Position numbers and translations under genes: made by a program. A stretch of 64,000 nt of DNA from Tomitella biformata AHU 1821. GTDB lineage: Bacteria > Actinomycetota > Actinomycetes > Mycobacteriales > Mycobacteriaceae. The notes beneath the pieces are model-generated. The model ran no database searches and was not told where the DNA came from. It saw nothing but the letters and a program-made list of their open reading frames with translations. Location of the stretch: contig NZ_BAVQ01000007.1 in the NCBI RefSeq assembly GCF_000524475.1, positions 99,163-163,162 on the forward strand, read 5' to 3'. Positions 36,008 to 44,710 of the stretch are shown one piece after another. The number at the start of each line of letters is the position of its first letter. Positions within the stretch are counted from its first letter, which is position 1.

Positions 36008-37138
36008 ATGAAAACCAAGGGCGCGATCCTCCGTGGAATCAACCAGCCGTGGAGCGTGGAGGAGATCGAGGTAGGGGATCCGCGCGCAGGGGAGGTCATG
36101 GTGGAGCTCGGCGCGTCGGGCATGTGCCACTCGGACCATCACCTGGTCACCGGCGATACCCCGATGCCGTCCTACCCGGTCATGGGCGGGCACGAGGGCG
36201 CCGGCAAGGTGATCAAGGTCGGCGAGGGCGTCAAGGACATCAATGTGGGCGACCACGTCGTGCTGTCCTTCATCCCGTCCTGCGGCAAGTGCGAGTCGTG
36301 TGTGACCGGGCATTCGAACCTGTGCGACCTGGGCATGTACCTGCTTACGGGGCAGACCATCAGTGACGGCACCTACCGGGTGCAGACGGCCAAGGGCGAG
36401 GACGTGATCCCGATGGTCCTGCTGGGGACCTTCTCCCCGTATGTGACCGCGCACGAGACCGCCGTCATCAAGATCGACGAGTCCATCCCGTTCGAGGTGG
36501 CCTGCCTCGTCGGTTGCGGCGTCACCACCGGCTGGGGCTCGGCCACCAACGTGGCGGAGGTCAAGGCGGGCGAGACGGTCATCGTCGTGGGCGCCGGCGG
36601 CGTCGGCATGAACTCCGTCCAGGGTGCTGCGGTCTCCGGCGCGGAGCGGGTCATCGTCATCGACCCGTCCGAGTTCCACCGCGAGCAGTCGAAGAAGTTC
36701 GGCGCCACCCACACTTTCAACTCGATGGCCGAGGCAATCGTGCCGATCATGGAGCTGACGCACGGCAAGATGGCCGATAAGACCATCATCACGGTGGGCC
36801 GCATCAAGGGCGAGGACATCGACCCGGCCATGACGCTGACCCGCAAGGGCGGACGTGTGGTGGTGGTGGGCATGGGCGGCATGGGCGACATGGACGTCAC
36901 CCTGAACCTGTTCATGTTCACGATGCTGCAGAAGGAGTTGCGCGGCGCGATCTTCGGCGGCGCGAACCCGCGGGCGGAGATCCCCAACCTGCTGTCCATG
37001 TACAAGGCGGGCAAGCTCAACCTGGACGACCTGGTCACCAAGGAGTACCAGCTGGAGCAGATCAACGAGGCCTACCAGGACATGCTGGACGGCAAGATCA
37101 TCCGCGGCGTCATCAAGTACACGGACGCCGACCGGTGA
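36008..37138 (+). CDS. NDMA-dependent alcohol dehydrogenase (mycofactocin-type)
   Basis: A 376-residue zinc alcohol dehydrogenase. GMCHSDHH and GGHEGAG give the catalytic zinc site, and [17 protein letters not shown] the structural four-Cys zinc site. GLMGTYLL-like wording is absent; instead [17 protein letters not shown] is the variant typical of the NDMA-dependent Rxyl_3153 family. The Rossmann motif is [14 protein letters not shown]. Family members hold NAD tightly and use the peptide-derived redox cofactor mycofactocin. ATG 36008 starts at the family N-terminus [10 protein letters not shown]. Its stop overlaps the ALDH start by 4 bp. No mycofactocin biosynthesis genes are in the window. 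Confidence 0.9.
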   Translation: MKTKGAILRGINQPWSVEEIEVGDPRAGEVMVELGASGMCHSDHHLVTGDTPMPSYPVMGGHEGAGKVIKVGEGVKDINVGDHVVLSFIPSCGKCESCVTGHSNLCDLGMYLLTGQTISDGTYRVQTAKGEDVIPMVLLGTFSPYVTAHETAVIKIDESIPFEVACLVGCGVTTGWGSATNVAEVKAGETVIVVGAGGVGMNSVQGAAVSGAERVIVIDPSEFHREQSKKFGATHTFNSMAEAIVPIMELTHGKMADKTIITVGRIKGEDIDPAMTLTRKGGRVVVVGMGGMGDMDVTLNLFMFTMLQKELRGAIFGGANPRAEIPNLLSMYKAGKLNLDDLVTKEYQLEQINEAYQDMLDGKIIRGVIKYTDADR

Positions 37139-38568
37139 CCGCGTCTGACGCGGTTATGGACCGCACGAGCATCTATATCGATGGGGCCTGGACCGCGTCA
37201 GACGGCACTGGCGTGATCGACGTCGTCAACCCCGCGACCGAACAGGTCATCGCCCGGGTGGCCGACGGCACGGCTAAGGACGCGGACCGCGCGGTGGAGG
37301 CCGCCCGACGGGCGTTCCCCGCGTGGTCCGCGCTCAACGGCGCGGAGCGCGGGGACTACCTGCAGCGCGCCCATGAGCTGCTGATGGAGCGGATTGAGGA
37401 CCTTGGCGCGCTGGTGGCGAAGGACATGGGTATGCCCCTCGCGCTCGCAAAGCCGGTGCAGGTGGGGATGCCCGCGGCCAACCTCGCCGCATTCGCCGAG
37501 TTGGCGCGCACGTATGAGTTCGACGCCAGCGAGATCGGCAACTCCCTCATCGTGCGCGAGCCCATCGGCGTCGTCGCCGCCATTACCCCGTGGAACTACC
37601 CGCTCCACCAGGTGGTGCTCAAGGTCGGCGCCGCACTCGCTGCGGGCTGCACGGTGGTGCTGAAGCCGACGGAGGTCGCGCCGCTCATCAGCTGCGCGCT
37701 CGCCGATATTTTCCACGAGATCGGTTTGCCTCCAGGCGTTTTCAACCTTCTCAGTGGGACCGGACCGGTGGTGGGCGAAGCCCTGGCCGGGCATCCGGAG
37801 GTGGACATGGTCTCGTTCACCGGCTCGACCCGCGCGGGAAAGCGGGTCGCGGTGGTGGCGGCGGAGACAGTCAAGAAGGTGGCGCTGGAGCTGGGCGGCA
37901 AGTCGGCGAACATCATCCTGGACGACGCGGATCTGAACGCCGCCGTCGCGAACGGGGTGTTCAAGTGCTTCCTGAACTCCGGCCAGACCTGCACGGCGCT
38001 CACCCGGATGCTGGTCCCGCACGACAGGCTCGCCGAGGCGACCGAGATCGCGGTCGCCATCGCCCGCAGTTTTGTCCCCGGGGACCCGTTCGACCCGGCA
38101 TCGCGGCTCGGTCCCCTGGTCAACGCCACCCAGCTCCAGCGGGTGCGCGGCTTCATCGACCAGGGCGTCGCCGAAGGCGCGCAGCTCGCGCTCGACGGTC
38201 GGGAGTCCGGCCTGGCGCAGGGCTACTTCGTCGGCCCGACGGTGTTTTCTGGAGTTGGCGAGGACATGGCCATCGCCCGCGAGGAGATCTTCGGCCCGGT
38301 GCTCTCGATCATCGGCTATACCGACGAGGACGACGCGGTGCGCATCGCCAACGACTCCGATTATGGCCTAGCCGGCGGTGTGTGGGCGGGCGACTCCGAG
38401 CGGGCGACCGCGGTGGCGCGCCGGTTGCGCACTGGGCAGGTCGAGGTCAATGGGGGAGCGTTCAACACGAATGCGCCGTTCGGCGGCTATAAGCAGTCCG
38501 GCATCGGCCGTGAGGGCGGGACGATGGGCCTCGAGGAGTTCCTCGAGACCAAGGCTATCCAGCGGTAG
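37135..38568 (+). CDS. NAD(P)-dependent aldehyde dehydrogenase
   Basis: A 477-residue ALDH superfamily enzyme. The catalytic Cys286 lies in [11 protein letters not shown] and the general base Glu252 in [20 protein letters not shown] and [11 protein letters not shown] are the usual cofactor segments, and [13 protein letters not shown] is the C-terminal signature. The GTG start overlaps the alcohol dehydrogenase stop (GTGA), so the two enzymes are made together and should convert an alcohol to its acid. Substrate chain unknown. A terminator follows. Confidence 0.94.
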   Translation: MTASDAVMDRTSIYIDGAWTASDGTGVIDVVNPATEQVIARVADGTAKDADRAVEAARRAFPAWSALNGAERGDYLQRAHELLMERIEDLGALVAKDMGMPLALAKPVQVGMPAANLAAFAELARTYEFDASEIGNSLIVREPIGVVAAITPWNYPLHQVVLKVGAALAAGCTVVLKPTEVAPLISCALADIFHEIGLPPGVFNLLSGTGPVVGEALAGHPEVDMVSFTGSTRAGKRVAVVAAETVKKVALELGGKSANIILDDADLNAAVANGVFKCFLNSGQTCTALTRMLVPHDRLAEATEIAVAIARSFVPGDPFDPASRLGPLVNATQLQRVRGFIDQGVAEGAQLALDGRESGLAQGYFVGPTVFSGVGEDMAIAREEIFGPVLSIIGYTDEDDAVRIANDSDYGLAGGVWAGDSERATAVARRLRTGQVEVNGGAFNTNAPFGGYKQSGIGREGGTMGLEEFLETKAIQR

Positions 38569-38592
38569 TCCTCCGACCATCGAAGACGAGAC

Positions 38593-38630
38593 GCGCGCGT
38601 CCCGGGGATGTTCCCTGGGACGCGCGCTTT
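38593..38630 (+). terminator. Terminator after the ALDH gene
   Basis: GCGCGCGTCCC and GGGGA (38593-38608) pair with TCCCT and GGGACGCGCGC (38612-38627), one G-U pair, loop TGT, followed by TTT. Confidence 0.88.
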
Positions 38631-38676
38631 CCTATGCGGGGCGCGGTCCATATGATCTAATCGGAGTTGACGTCAA
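38628..38676 (+). promoter_or_regulatory. Candidate promoter and TTGACGTCAA palindrome before the fadE pair
   Basis: -35-like TTTCCT (38628-38633), 17-bp spacer, -10 TATGAT (38651-38656). Just downstream lies the perfect 10-bp palindrome TTGACGTCAA (38667-38676), a possible operator. The leader to the ATG at 38797 is about 130 nt. Confidence 0.42.
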
Positions 38677-38796
38677 GTTCAACTATGGGGTTGTGGCGCG
38701 CGGTTCTCGAATCTCGTGAACTGGCTGGGCAGGCCGCCTAACGTGGTGTCTGCCGACGAGCGGCGCAGCTATCCCGACTTCGAGGAGAGGAACCAC

Positions 38797-39972
38797 ATGC
38801 AACTCGCGTTGTCCGATGAGGAGGCCACATTCCAGCAGGAGATGCGGGACTTCTTCACCACGAAAATTTCGGCGAGCATGCGCGAGGCACTGGCCAACGG
38901 CGGCGACGTCACCCCCGATGACTTCCGGGCAGCCCAGCGGATCCTCAACGAGGCCGGCCTGGCCGTGCCGCACTGGCCCGTGGAGTGGGGCGGCCGTGAT
39001 TGGACCCCCGTGCAGCGCCACCTGTGGCTCAACGAGATGCAGCTGGCGTCTGTGCCGGAACCGCTCGCGTTCAACGCCATGATGGTCGGCCCGGTCATCG
39101 CGGCCTTCGGTTCCCAGGAGCAGAAGGAGCGCTTCCTGCCGGCCACTGCGAATCTCGACATCTGGTGGTGCCAGGGCTTCTCGGAGCCCGAGGCCGGCTC
39201 CGATCTCGCATCGCTCAAGACCAAGGCGGTGCGCGATGGCGAGGACTACATCGTCAACGGCCAGAAGACGTGGACCACCCTGGGCCAGCACGCTGACTGG
39301 ATCTTCTGCCTGGTGCGCACGGACCCGAGCGCGCCGAAGAAGCAGGCCGGAATCTCGTTCATCCTGATCGACATGACGACCCCGGGTGTCACGGTCCGCC
39401 CGATCAAGCTCATCGACGGCACCTACGAGGTCAACGAGGTCTTCTTCGAGGACGTCCGCGTCCCGGCCGCGAACCTGGTGGGCGAGGAGAATGCCGGCTG
39501 GGACTACGCGAAGTTCCTGTTGGGCAACGAACGCGCTGGCGTCACACGTGTCGGCGCGTCGAAGGTGCGAGTCGCGCAGGCGAAGGCACAGGCGGCGGCT
39601 ATCACGGTGGGCGCCGGCACGCTGCTCGACGACCCGCTGTTCGCGGCGCGCGTCGCCGAGTTGGAAAACGACCTCTTGGCACTCGAGCTCACACAGCTCC
39701 GGGTGGTGGCGGACTCCGCGGACGGCAAGCCGAGCCCGGTCTCGTCCCTGCTGAAACTGCGCGGGTCGGAGCTGCAACAGGCGGCGACAGAACTGCTGAT
39801 GGATGTCGGCGGCTACGACACACTGCCGTTCCGGGCCCCCGCGGACGTCGAGTCTCCGGGCTGGGCGCAGCAGAGCACCCCCCGCTACCTCAACTACCGC
39901 AAGGTCTCGATCTACAGCGGCTCGAACGAGGTACAGCGCACCATCATCGCCAAGTCGATTCTGGGATTGTGA
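38797..39972 (+). CDS. Acyl-CoA dehydrogenase, catalytic chain of a heteromer (FadE)
   Basis: A 391-residue ACAD. It has the FAD/substrate motif WCQGFSEPEAGSDLASL and a Glu (Glu245, LLGNERAG) at the position used as catalytic base in isovaleryl-CoA dehydrogenase and mycobacterial ChsE proteins. The MCAD base position reads YSGSNEVQ. The RxQFG motif, which normally reaches the partner FAD, is missing. Those gaps are filled by the next gene, so an alpha2-beta2 enzyme is likely. GAGGAGAGG lies 6 nt before the ATG. Probable role: dehydrogenation of a branched, steroid or isoprenoid acyl-CoA. Confidence 0.9.
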   Translation: MQLALSDEEATFQQEMRDFFTTKISASMREALANGGDVTPDDFRAAQRILNEAGLAVPHWPVEWGGRDWTPVQRHLWLNEMQLASVPEPLAFNAMMVGPVIAAFGSQEQKERFLPATANLDIWWCQGFSEPEAGSDLASLKTKAVRDGEDYIVNGQKTWTTLGQHADWIFCLVRTDPSAPKKQAGISFILIDMTTPGVTVRPIKLIDGTYEVNEVFFEDVRVPAANLVGEENAGWDYAKFLLGNERAGVTRVGASKVRVAQAKAQAAAITVGAGTLLDDPLFAARVAELENDLLALELTQLRVVADSADGKPSPVSSLLKLRGSELQQAATELLMDVGGYDTLPFRAPADVESPGWAQQSTPRYLNYRKVSIYSGSNEVQRTIIAKSILGL

Positions 39973-39979
39973 GATAGCC

Positions 39980-41125
39980 ATGGACTTCAAATACACAGAT
40001 GAGCAGCAGATGCTCTCCAGCGCCGCCCGCGACCTGTTCGGCAAGGCGTATGACCCCGAGTCGCGCAACACCGTCGTCGCCACGGAGCTCGGGTGGAGCC
40101 GGGACGTGTGGGCGCAGTGCGCCGAGATGGGACTGCTGGGCCTGCCATTCGCCGAGGGCGACGGGGGTATGGGCGCGGGACCGATCGAGGTGATGGGAGT
40201 GATGACCGAGATCGGCCGTCGCCTGGCCCCCGAGCCGTTCCTGGATGCGGTGGTGGTGGCCGGCGGCCTGGTCGCGGAGTGCGGCTCCGCCGAGCAGCGG
40301 GCGGACCTGCTGCCCAAGCTGGCCGAGGGTGAGCTACTCCTTGCCTTCGCCCATCATGAGCCGGGCATGCGCTGGCCTGTTCGGGCGGTAGCGACAACGG
40401 CCACCCCGGACGGCGACGTCTGGGCGATTACAGGCGTGAAGAACCCTGTGCTGCACGGGGATTGCGCGGACCAGGTGATCGTCAGCGCCAACCTTCCAGG
40501 TGCTGCCGGTATTGGGTTGTTCCTCGTCGCGGCGGACGCCCCCGGTGTCACCCGCACGGCCTACGCCACTCACGACAGCCTGCGCGGTGCGCAACTTCAA
40601 CTCACGGCGGCCCCCGCGACCCTGCTGGGCGAGGCTGGGCAGGTGGAGGCTGGGGACCGCACTGCCGCGATCGACGCCATCGAGGTGCGGGCGCAGGCCG
40701 CGCTGGCGGCGGAGGCAGTCGGCGCGATGGAGGAGGCACTGCGCCTGACCACCGAGTACCTGAAAACCCGCAAGCAGTTCGGTGTGCCGTTGGCGACATT
40801 CCAAACCCTGACGCACCGTGCGGCGGACATGTATGTGCTGCTCGAGTTGGCCCGCGGCATGAGCCTGTACGGTTCCATGGCGCTGGCTGATGGCGATTAC
40901 TCGCCGGAGATCGCGGCGCGAGTCCAGCTGCAGATCGGCCGCTCGGCCCGCAAGATCGGGCAAGAGGCCATCCAGCTACACGGCGGTATCGGCGTCACCG
41001 CGGAGTATCCGGTGAGCCACTACGTGAGCAGGCTGCTGGCGATCGAGCACACTCTCGGCGGCACGGAGGAGCACCTGCACACCCTCATGTCGGGTCTGCG
41101 GGACCACGAGATCGTCTCCCTCTGA
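39980..41125 (+). CDS. Acyl-CoA dehydrogenase, partner chain of a heteromer (FadE)
   Basis: A 381-residue ACAD starting 7 bp after its partner. It carries TRKQFGVPLATFQTLTH, the FAD-pyrophosphate motif lacking in the first chain, and QLHGGIGVTAEYPVSHY. It lacks the SEPxAGSD substrate loop (LLLAFAHHEPGMRWP instead) and shows no clear catalytic Glu. Chains like this occur in the mycobacterial FadE26-FadE27 and FadE28-FadE29 heterotetramers, where two complementary chains make each active site. ATG 39980 matches the family start MDFKYTDEQQ. A strong terminator follows. Confidence 0.9.
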   Translation: MDFKYTDEQQMLSSAARDLFGKAYDPESRNTVVATELGWSRDVWAQCAEMGLLGLPFAEGDGGMGAGPIEVMGVMTEIGRRLAPEPFLDAVVVAGGLVAECGSAEQRADLLPKLAEGELLLAFAHHEPGMRWPVRAVATTATPDGDVWAITGVKNPVLHGDCADQVIVSANLPGAAGIGLFLVAADAPGVTRTAYATHDSLRGAQLQLTAAPATLLGEAGQVEAGDRTAAIDAIEVRAQAALAAEAVGAMEEALRLTTEYLKTRKQFGVPLATFQTLTHRAADMYVLLELARGMSLYGSMALADGDYSPEIAARVQLQIGRSARKIGQEAIQLHGGIGVTAEYPVSHYVSRLLAIEHTLGGTEEHLHTLMSGLRDHEIVSL

Positions 41126-41152
41126 GCAACCGCTAGGCCAGCGATAGGATGA

Positions 41153-41195
41153 GCCTCGGTTCCCGTCCCGCCGGACGGGAACCGAGGCTTTTCTT
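41153..41195 (+). terminator. Intrinsic terminator abutting the next gene
   Basis: A perfect 16-bp stem (41153-41168 with 41173-41188), CGCC loop, and T-rich tail TTTTCTTT. The tail ends at the GGGAGGG ribosome-binding site of the downstream MFS gene, leaving no room for a separate promoter between them. Confidence 0.93.
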
Positions 41196-41209
41196 TGGGA
41201 GGGAACTAC

Positions 41210-42535
41210 GTGACAACGCCCAGTCTGGGACACCCGCCGGTGCGCCGATCCTGGATGAGCCGGGCCTGGTTGGTCTGGGGGGTGGGGCTATTCGCCTACA
41301 TTGTCGCGGTGCTCCAGCGCACCTCGCTCGGCGTCGCGGGCCTGGATGCGACGGAGCGGTTCTCCGTGGGCCCCAGCATGCTGTCGATGTTCGTGGTGTT
41401 GCAGATAGTGGTCTACGCGGGTATGCAGATCCCCTCCGGCGTGCTCTTGGACCGGTACGGCTCTCGGGCGCTGTTAGTTTGCGGCGCACTGATTATGGCG
41501 GCCGGCCAATTCACCCTCGCGTTCACTGAGTCCCTGCCGATCGCGATCGGGGCGCGGGTGCTCGTCGGTATCGGCGATGCGCTGACGTTCCTCTCTGTGT
41601 TGCGGCTGGTGCCGCGGTGGTTCGAGATCCGGCGGGTGCCGCTGATCACGCAGTTGACGGGCATCCTGGGGCAGACGGGGCAGATCCTCTCCACGGTGCC
41701 GCTGCTCGCGTTGATCAGCGGGGCGGGCTGGTCGGTGGCCTTCGGCTCCGCGGCGTCGATGGCGCTGCTGTCTTTCTTCCTAGTGGCCCTGTTCGTCAAG
41801 GACTCTCCGATACCGCTGGGAAAGGTGGCCACGCCGCTGCGGCTGGCGGAGATCGGTGGTCAACTCAAGGCAGTGTGGCTGCGTCCCGGCACGAGACTTG
41901 GCTTCTTCGCCCACATGGGCACGCAATTCTCGGGGATGGTGTTCGCGTTGCTCTGGGGGATGCCCTACCTGGTCACGGCGCAGGGCCTGTCCGCGGTTGC
42001 TGCGAGCTCCATGTTGACGCTCTTCGTCCTGGCCACCATCGTGATCGGACCGCTGATGGGTGAGTTCACCGCCAGGCATCCGCTCCGCAGGTCGTGGCTG
42101 GTGCTGACGGTGATCGGCGCGAATATCGTCGTGTGGACCGTGGTGCTCGCGCTGCCCAGCACGGCACCGCTCTGGCTGCTGGTCGTGCTGGTGGTGGTGA
42201 CGGCGGCCGGCGGTCCGGGCTCGGTGGTGGGATTCGACTACGCGCGGACTTCCAACCCCCATGCCAATCTGGGCTTGGCCCAGGGCATGGTGAACCAGGG
42301 CGGGTTCTTGGCCTCGTTGGTGGTCCTGGCCGCGGTCGGCGGGGTGCTGGGGGCAAACGGCGGCTACAGTTTCGAATCATTCCGGCTGGCGTGGCTGGTC
42401 CAGTACCCGATTTGGATCTTCGCCGTCGTTGCCATCCTGATCACTCGAGGCAAGGCACGCCGCTATGAGCAGGTGCAGTTACGGCCGCTTCGAGAGGTCT
42501 TCTCCCCACGGGGCGGTTGGCGGCGAAGTTCCTAG
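41210..42535 (+). CDS. MFS transporter
   Basis: A 441-residue, probably 12-helix MFS protein. After a short tail it has RSWMSRAWLVWGVGLFAYIVAVLQRTSLGVA and motif-A-like QIPSGVLLDRYGSRALL; the second half includes MGTQFSGMVFALLWGMPYLVTAQG and FDYARTSNPHANLGLAQGMVNQGGFLAS (each shown only in its key part here). Substrate unknown. GTG 41210 is chosen because GGGAGGG lies 6 nt upstream. Transcription must read through the terminator at 41153-41195 or start within it. Confidence 0.85.
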   Translation: MTTPSLGHPPVRRSWMSRAWLVWGVGLFAYIVAVLQRTSLGVAGLDATERFSVGPSMLSMFVVLQIVVYAGMQIPSGVLLDRYGSRALLVCGALIMAAGQFTLAFTESLPIAIGARVLVGIGDALTFLSVLRLVPRWFEIRRVPLITQLTGILGQTGQILSTVPLLALISGAGWSVAFGSAASMALLSFFLVALFVKDSPIPLGKVATPLRLAEIGGQLKAVWLRPGTRLGFFAHMGTQFSGMVFALLWGMPYLVTAQGLSAVAASSMLTLFVLATIVIGPLMGEFTARHPLRRSWLVLTVIGANIVVWTVVLALPSTAPLWLLVVLVVVTAAGGPGSVVGFDYARTSNPHANLGLAQGMVNQGGFLASLVVLAAVGGVLGANGGYSFESFRLAWLVQYPIWIFAVVAILITRGKARRYEQVQLRPLREVFSPRGGWRRSS

Positions 42536-42557
42536 CCGGCCAATGGTCTGGTAGTCG

Positions 42558-42836
42558 TCAGGCCACGAGGTCGTTGTACTCCGGGTGGGTGTCGATGTAG
42601 CCGCGCACGAATGAGCAGGAGGTGACGATCTTGCGTCCCTCGGACCTGGTTTGCGCCAAGGCGAAACCGATCAACTCGGTGGCCAGCCCGTGGCCCTCGA
42701 ATCGTTGCTTCGTGACGGTGTGGTCGAAGTTCCGCGTGTCTCCGATATCCATGTAGTCGGCGTACGCGCCGACATCGTCCTTCACATAGATTTCAAACCG
42801 CTCTAGATCGGTGTTGTGGACAATGCGCTTAGTCAC
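42558..42836 (-). CDS. Small YjdJ-type GNAT N-acetyltransferase
   Basis: A 92-residue minimal GNAT domain. FEIYVKDDVGAYADYMD, HTVTKQRFEGHGLATELIGFAL (the acetyl-CoA loop is QRFEGHGLA) and IVTSCSFVRGYIDTHPEYNDLV are the three blocks of the YjdJ family. GTG 42836 gives the family length and follows AAGGGCGGG; the longer open frame to 42950 is not family-like. It sits at the end of, and convergent with, the MFS gene. Substrate unknown. Confidence 0.87.
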   Translation of the reverse strand: MTKRIVHNTDLERFEIYVKDDVGAYADYMDIGDTRNFDHTVTKQRFEGHGLATELIGFALAQTRSEGRKIVTSCSFVRGYIDTHPEYNDLVA

Positions 42837-43078
42837 CTGAGCCCGCCCTTCTCCGGTCGGGTTTGTGCACGGCCGGTTTATCAATGATACGCCAAGGGGC
42901 GGGCGCAGGGGAGTGCTCTCGCAGACCTGTCTGGGGTGGTCGGGAACCACCTCGATGGAGGGGGAGCGCCGACTGAAGTGAGATGCGACACGCCGGAAAG
43001 CTAGCCGAACCCAGTTCGCAACTACCGTAATGTCCAGGCCAATGTCAGCCGGAGTTCAGTCGGAGAATCAGGTGCAGC

Positions 43079-43309
43079 ATGGACATGCGAGTTCCCCAGG
43101 CTAGGCGCAGCCCACTGGCCAAATTCGTCGCCTGGACAATTCTGATTCTGGGATTGGTGGGCACCGTCGCCGCCGTCGCGGAACTGCACGTGGTCTATGC
43201 CGTGTATTCGTTGATCGCCATGTCCCTGGCTGGCATCTACTTGCTCAAGCAGAAGTCGCTCGACGCGAACCGCGTGGAGCGGCCTCGGGATCTATTCACC
43301 GGCCGCTGA
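43079..43309 (+). CDS. Small two-helix membrane protein
   Basis: A 76-residue protein with two hydrophobic segments (about 16-36 and 40-57), a basic N-terminus (QARRSPLAK) and a charged tail (LDANRVERPRDLF). A -10-like TAATGT lies about 50 bp upstream. Family not recognised. It is convergent with lytic transglycosylase B. ATG 43085 is an alternative start. Confidence 0.65.
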   Translation: MDMRVPQARRSPLAKFVAWTILILGLVGTVAAVAELHVVYAVYSLIAMSLAGIYLLKQKSLDANRVERPRDLFTGR

Positions 43310-43340
43310 GCTGGGCCGGGGACGTGAGGGGGGCTTGGCC

Positions 43341-44180
43341 CTAGTGCGCAGCGTATTGCTGGGCGAATCCGACAACGTCGTTGACGTACGCCTGCGAGTT
43401 GTTGTAGCGCAGCACCGCTGCCGCGATGTCGGCCGCGTTCCGCAGGTCGAGGTTGCCGTGGCAGAGATAGTTGCCAGTGGTCAGCGCCGCGTCGAAGAGG
43501 TTCTGCGGATCGGCTTCGCCGTCGCCATTGCCGTCGCCCGCGTAAGCCTGCCAGGTCTCGGGGAGGAATTGCGTGGGCCCGACGGCCCGGTCGAAGCTGG
43601 CGTCTCCGTCGAGCTCCCCGCCGTCGGTGTCCTTGATCACCGCGTTGCCCCGCAGGCTGCCGTCGAGCACCGGTCCGAGGATGGGGGTGAGCAGGTTGCC
43701 GTCTGCGTCGGCGGCGCCGTTGTTCGCGTGCGTGGACTCGACCCGGCCGATCCCCGCGATGAGCGTCCAGTCGATGCCGCACTGTGGCTGCTGGGTGAAC
43801 AGCAACTCTGCCGCGTGCCTGTAGGCCGTGTAGTTGATGTCGGGCACGCCGCCGTGTCGCACGTCGGAGGGCAGGCCGGCTGGGCGCGCCGGGGTGCTCG
43901 AGGGCGCGGTGGTCTCCACAGCGGGTGCAGCGAGGGCTGGTTCGCCGGACGTGGCGGTGGCGTCGACTATGGGCGCATCGGTTGCGGTGGGATCGATCGT
44001 GGTGGCGTCGGAGAGCAGCTGCGCGCTGGTGTCCTCCGCGGGTACTGCCGCAGGTGCCGCCGCCGGGCCGCTCGGGAGAGTGCTGGCCGCCCCCAGCAGT
44101 AGCGCCGGAGCGGCGAGCGAGGCCGCCCAGACGCTGCGGCGGCGAAGGGTGGACGTGCGCTTCGTTCGGGGGCCTGCCAA
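43341..44180 (-). CDS. Secreted lytic transglycosylase-like protein (paralogue B)
   Basis: A 279-residue paralogue of the gene at 75-1166, without its C-terminal tail. Basic N-terminus, signal-like helix (about 17-35), Ala/Thr/Pro linker to about 105, then the catalytic domain: GIGRVESTHANNG (putative catalytic Glu148), ILGPVLDGSLRGNAVIKD, AVGPTQFLPETW and the Ca-loop-like DGNGDGEAD. The TTG start has GAGGAAG 4 nt upstream. Its promoter region holds the clearest phased hexamer array in the window. Predicted to cut peptidoglycan outside the membrane. Confidence 0.87.
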   Translation of the reverse strand: MAGPRTKRTSTLRRRSVWAASLAAPALLLGAASTLPSGPAAAPAAVPAEDTSAQLLSDATTIDPTATDAPIVDATATSGEPALAAPAVETTAPSSTPARPAGLPSDVRHGGVPDINYTAYRHAAELLFTQQPQCGIDWTLIAGIGRVESTHANNGAADADGNLLTPILGPVLDGSLRGNAVIKDTDGGELDGDASFDRAVGPTQFLPETWQAYAGDGNGDGEADPQNLFDAALTTGNYLCHGNLDLRNAADIAAAVLRYNNSQAYVNDVVGFAQQYAAH

Positions 44181-44235
44181 GATTCTTCCTCACTGTCGAC
44201 CTGGGGTGTCGTCGCGTTGCCGCGAACCGGAGGCG

Positions 44236-44277
44236 ACAGTACGCCAATTCGTGACCTGTCCGTTACATAAACGTGAC
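44236..44277 (-). promoter_or_regulatory. Phased hexamer array and -10 of lytic transglycosylase B
   Basis: Minus strand: GTCACG-N5-GTAACG-N5-GTCACG (44277-44250), three hexamers every 11 bp, followed after 8 bp by a -10-like TACTGT (44241-44236). The array thus covers the -35 region, the position from which PhoB/OmpR-type activators recruit RNA polymerase. MtrA is a candidate regulator. Confidence 0.6.
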
Positions 44278-44280
44278 CAA

Positions 44281-44710
44281 GCGTGGGTGGCGGGGCTCAT
44301 GTGACTGCTGTGGCGGGCGTGTCGATCGCCTGCGGTGGTGAGAAGGTCTCGTGCACCGCCTCGGCCGCGAATGGGCGCCTGGGGCATTTGTGCTGGTTAT
44401 CGTGCCGCGGGGGGATGGGCGGGGCGGCGTGGGCCTAGCGCCGCTGACAATCCTGGAGGTCCGGTCGATATCGAGTGTTAGGCCAGTCACAGCGGAGATG
44501 GACGAGGCGCCGCGGGGTGCCTGTCGCCACCGCACTCATGCCAGTTCACCGCGGATCGAATTGCGACCATGCCATCGTTTGCGGGTGTCGATAACCGGCT
44601 GGCTCTGCCCCGTCCGTGATTGTGGTGGAGGATGGACCACGACACGGTGCCGATACGGCAGGTTGGCTGGGGGTATCGGACGCGCACGCAATGTTGGCAA
44701 GGAGTACGTG
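44281..44710. other. Intergenic region with no recognised gene
   Basis: About 430 bp between the transglycosylase B regulatory array and the alpha/beta hydrolase. An open frame runs through it into the hydrolase, but the translation (rich in Arg, Gly and Cys) resembles no protein N-terminus. I see no RNA gene or long hairpin. AAGGAG at 44699-44704 is the ribosome-binding site of the next gene. Confidence 0.6.

Noticed and set aside
34823..36763. A 646-codon minus-strand open frame
   Set aside because: Antisense to deaD and the alcohol dehydrogenase, both with complete motifs.
44181..44350. A ydaO-type c-di-AMP riboswitch before lytic transglycosylase B
   Set aside because: Such switches often precede wall hydrolases in actinobacteria, but the conserved core segments were not found; the region holds the hexamer array instead.
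44351..44710. A 120-residue N-terminal extension of the alpha/beta hydrolase
   Set aside because: Composition is unlike protein; ATG 44711 has a good ribosome-binding site and matches the family start.
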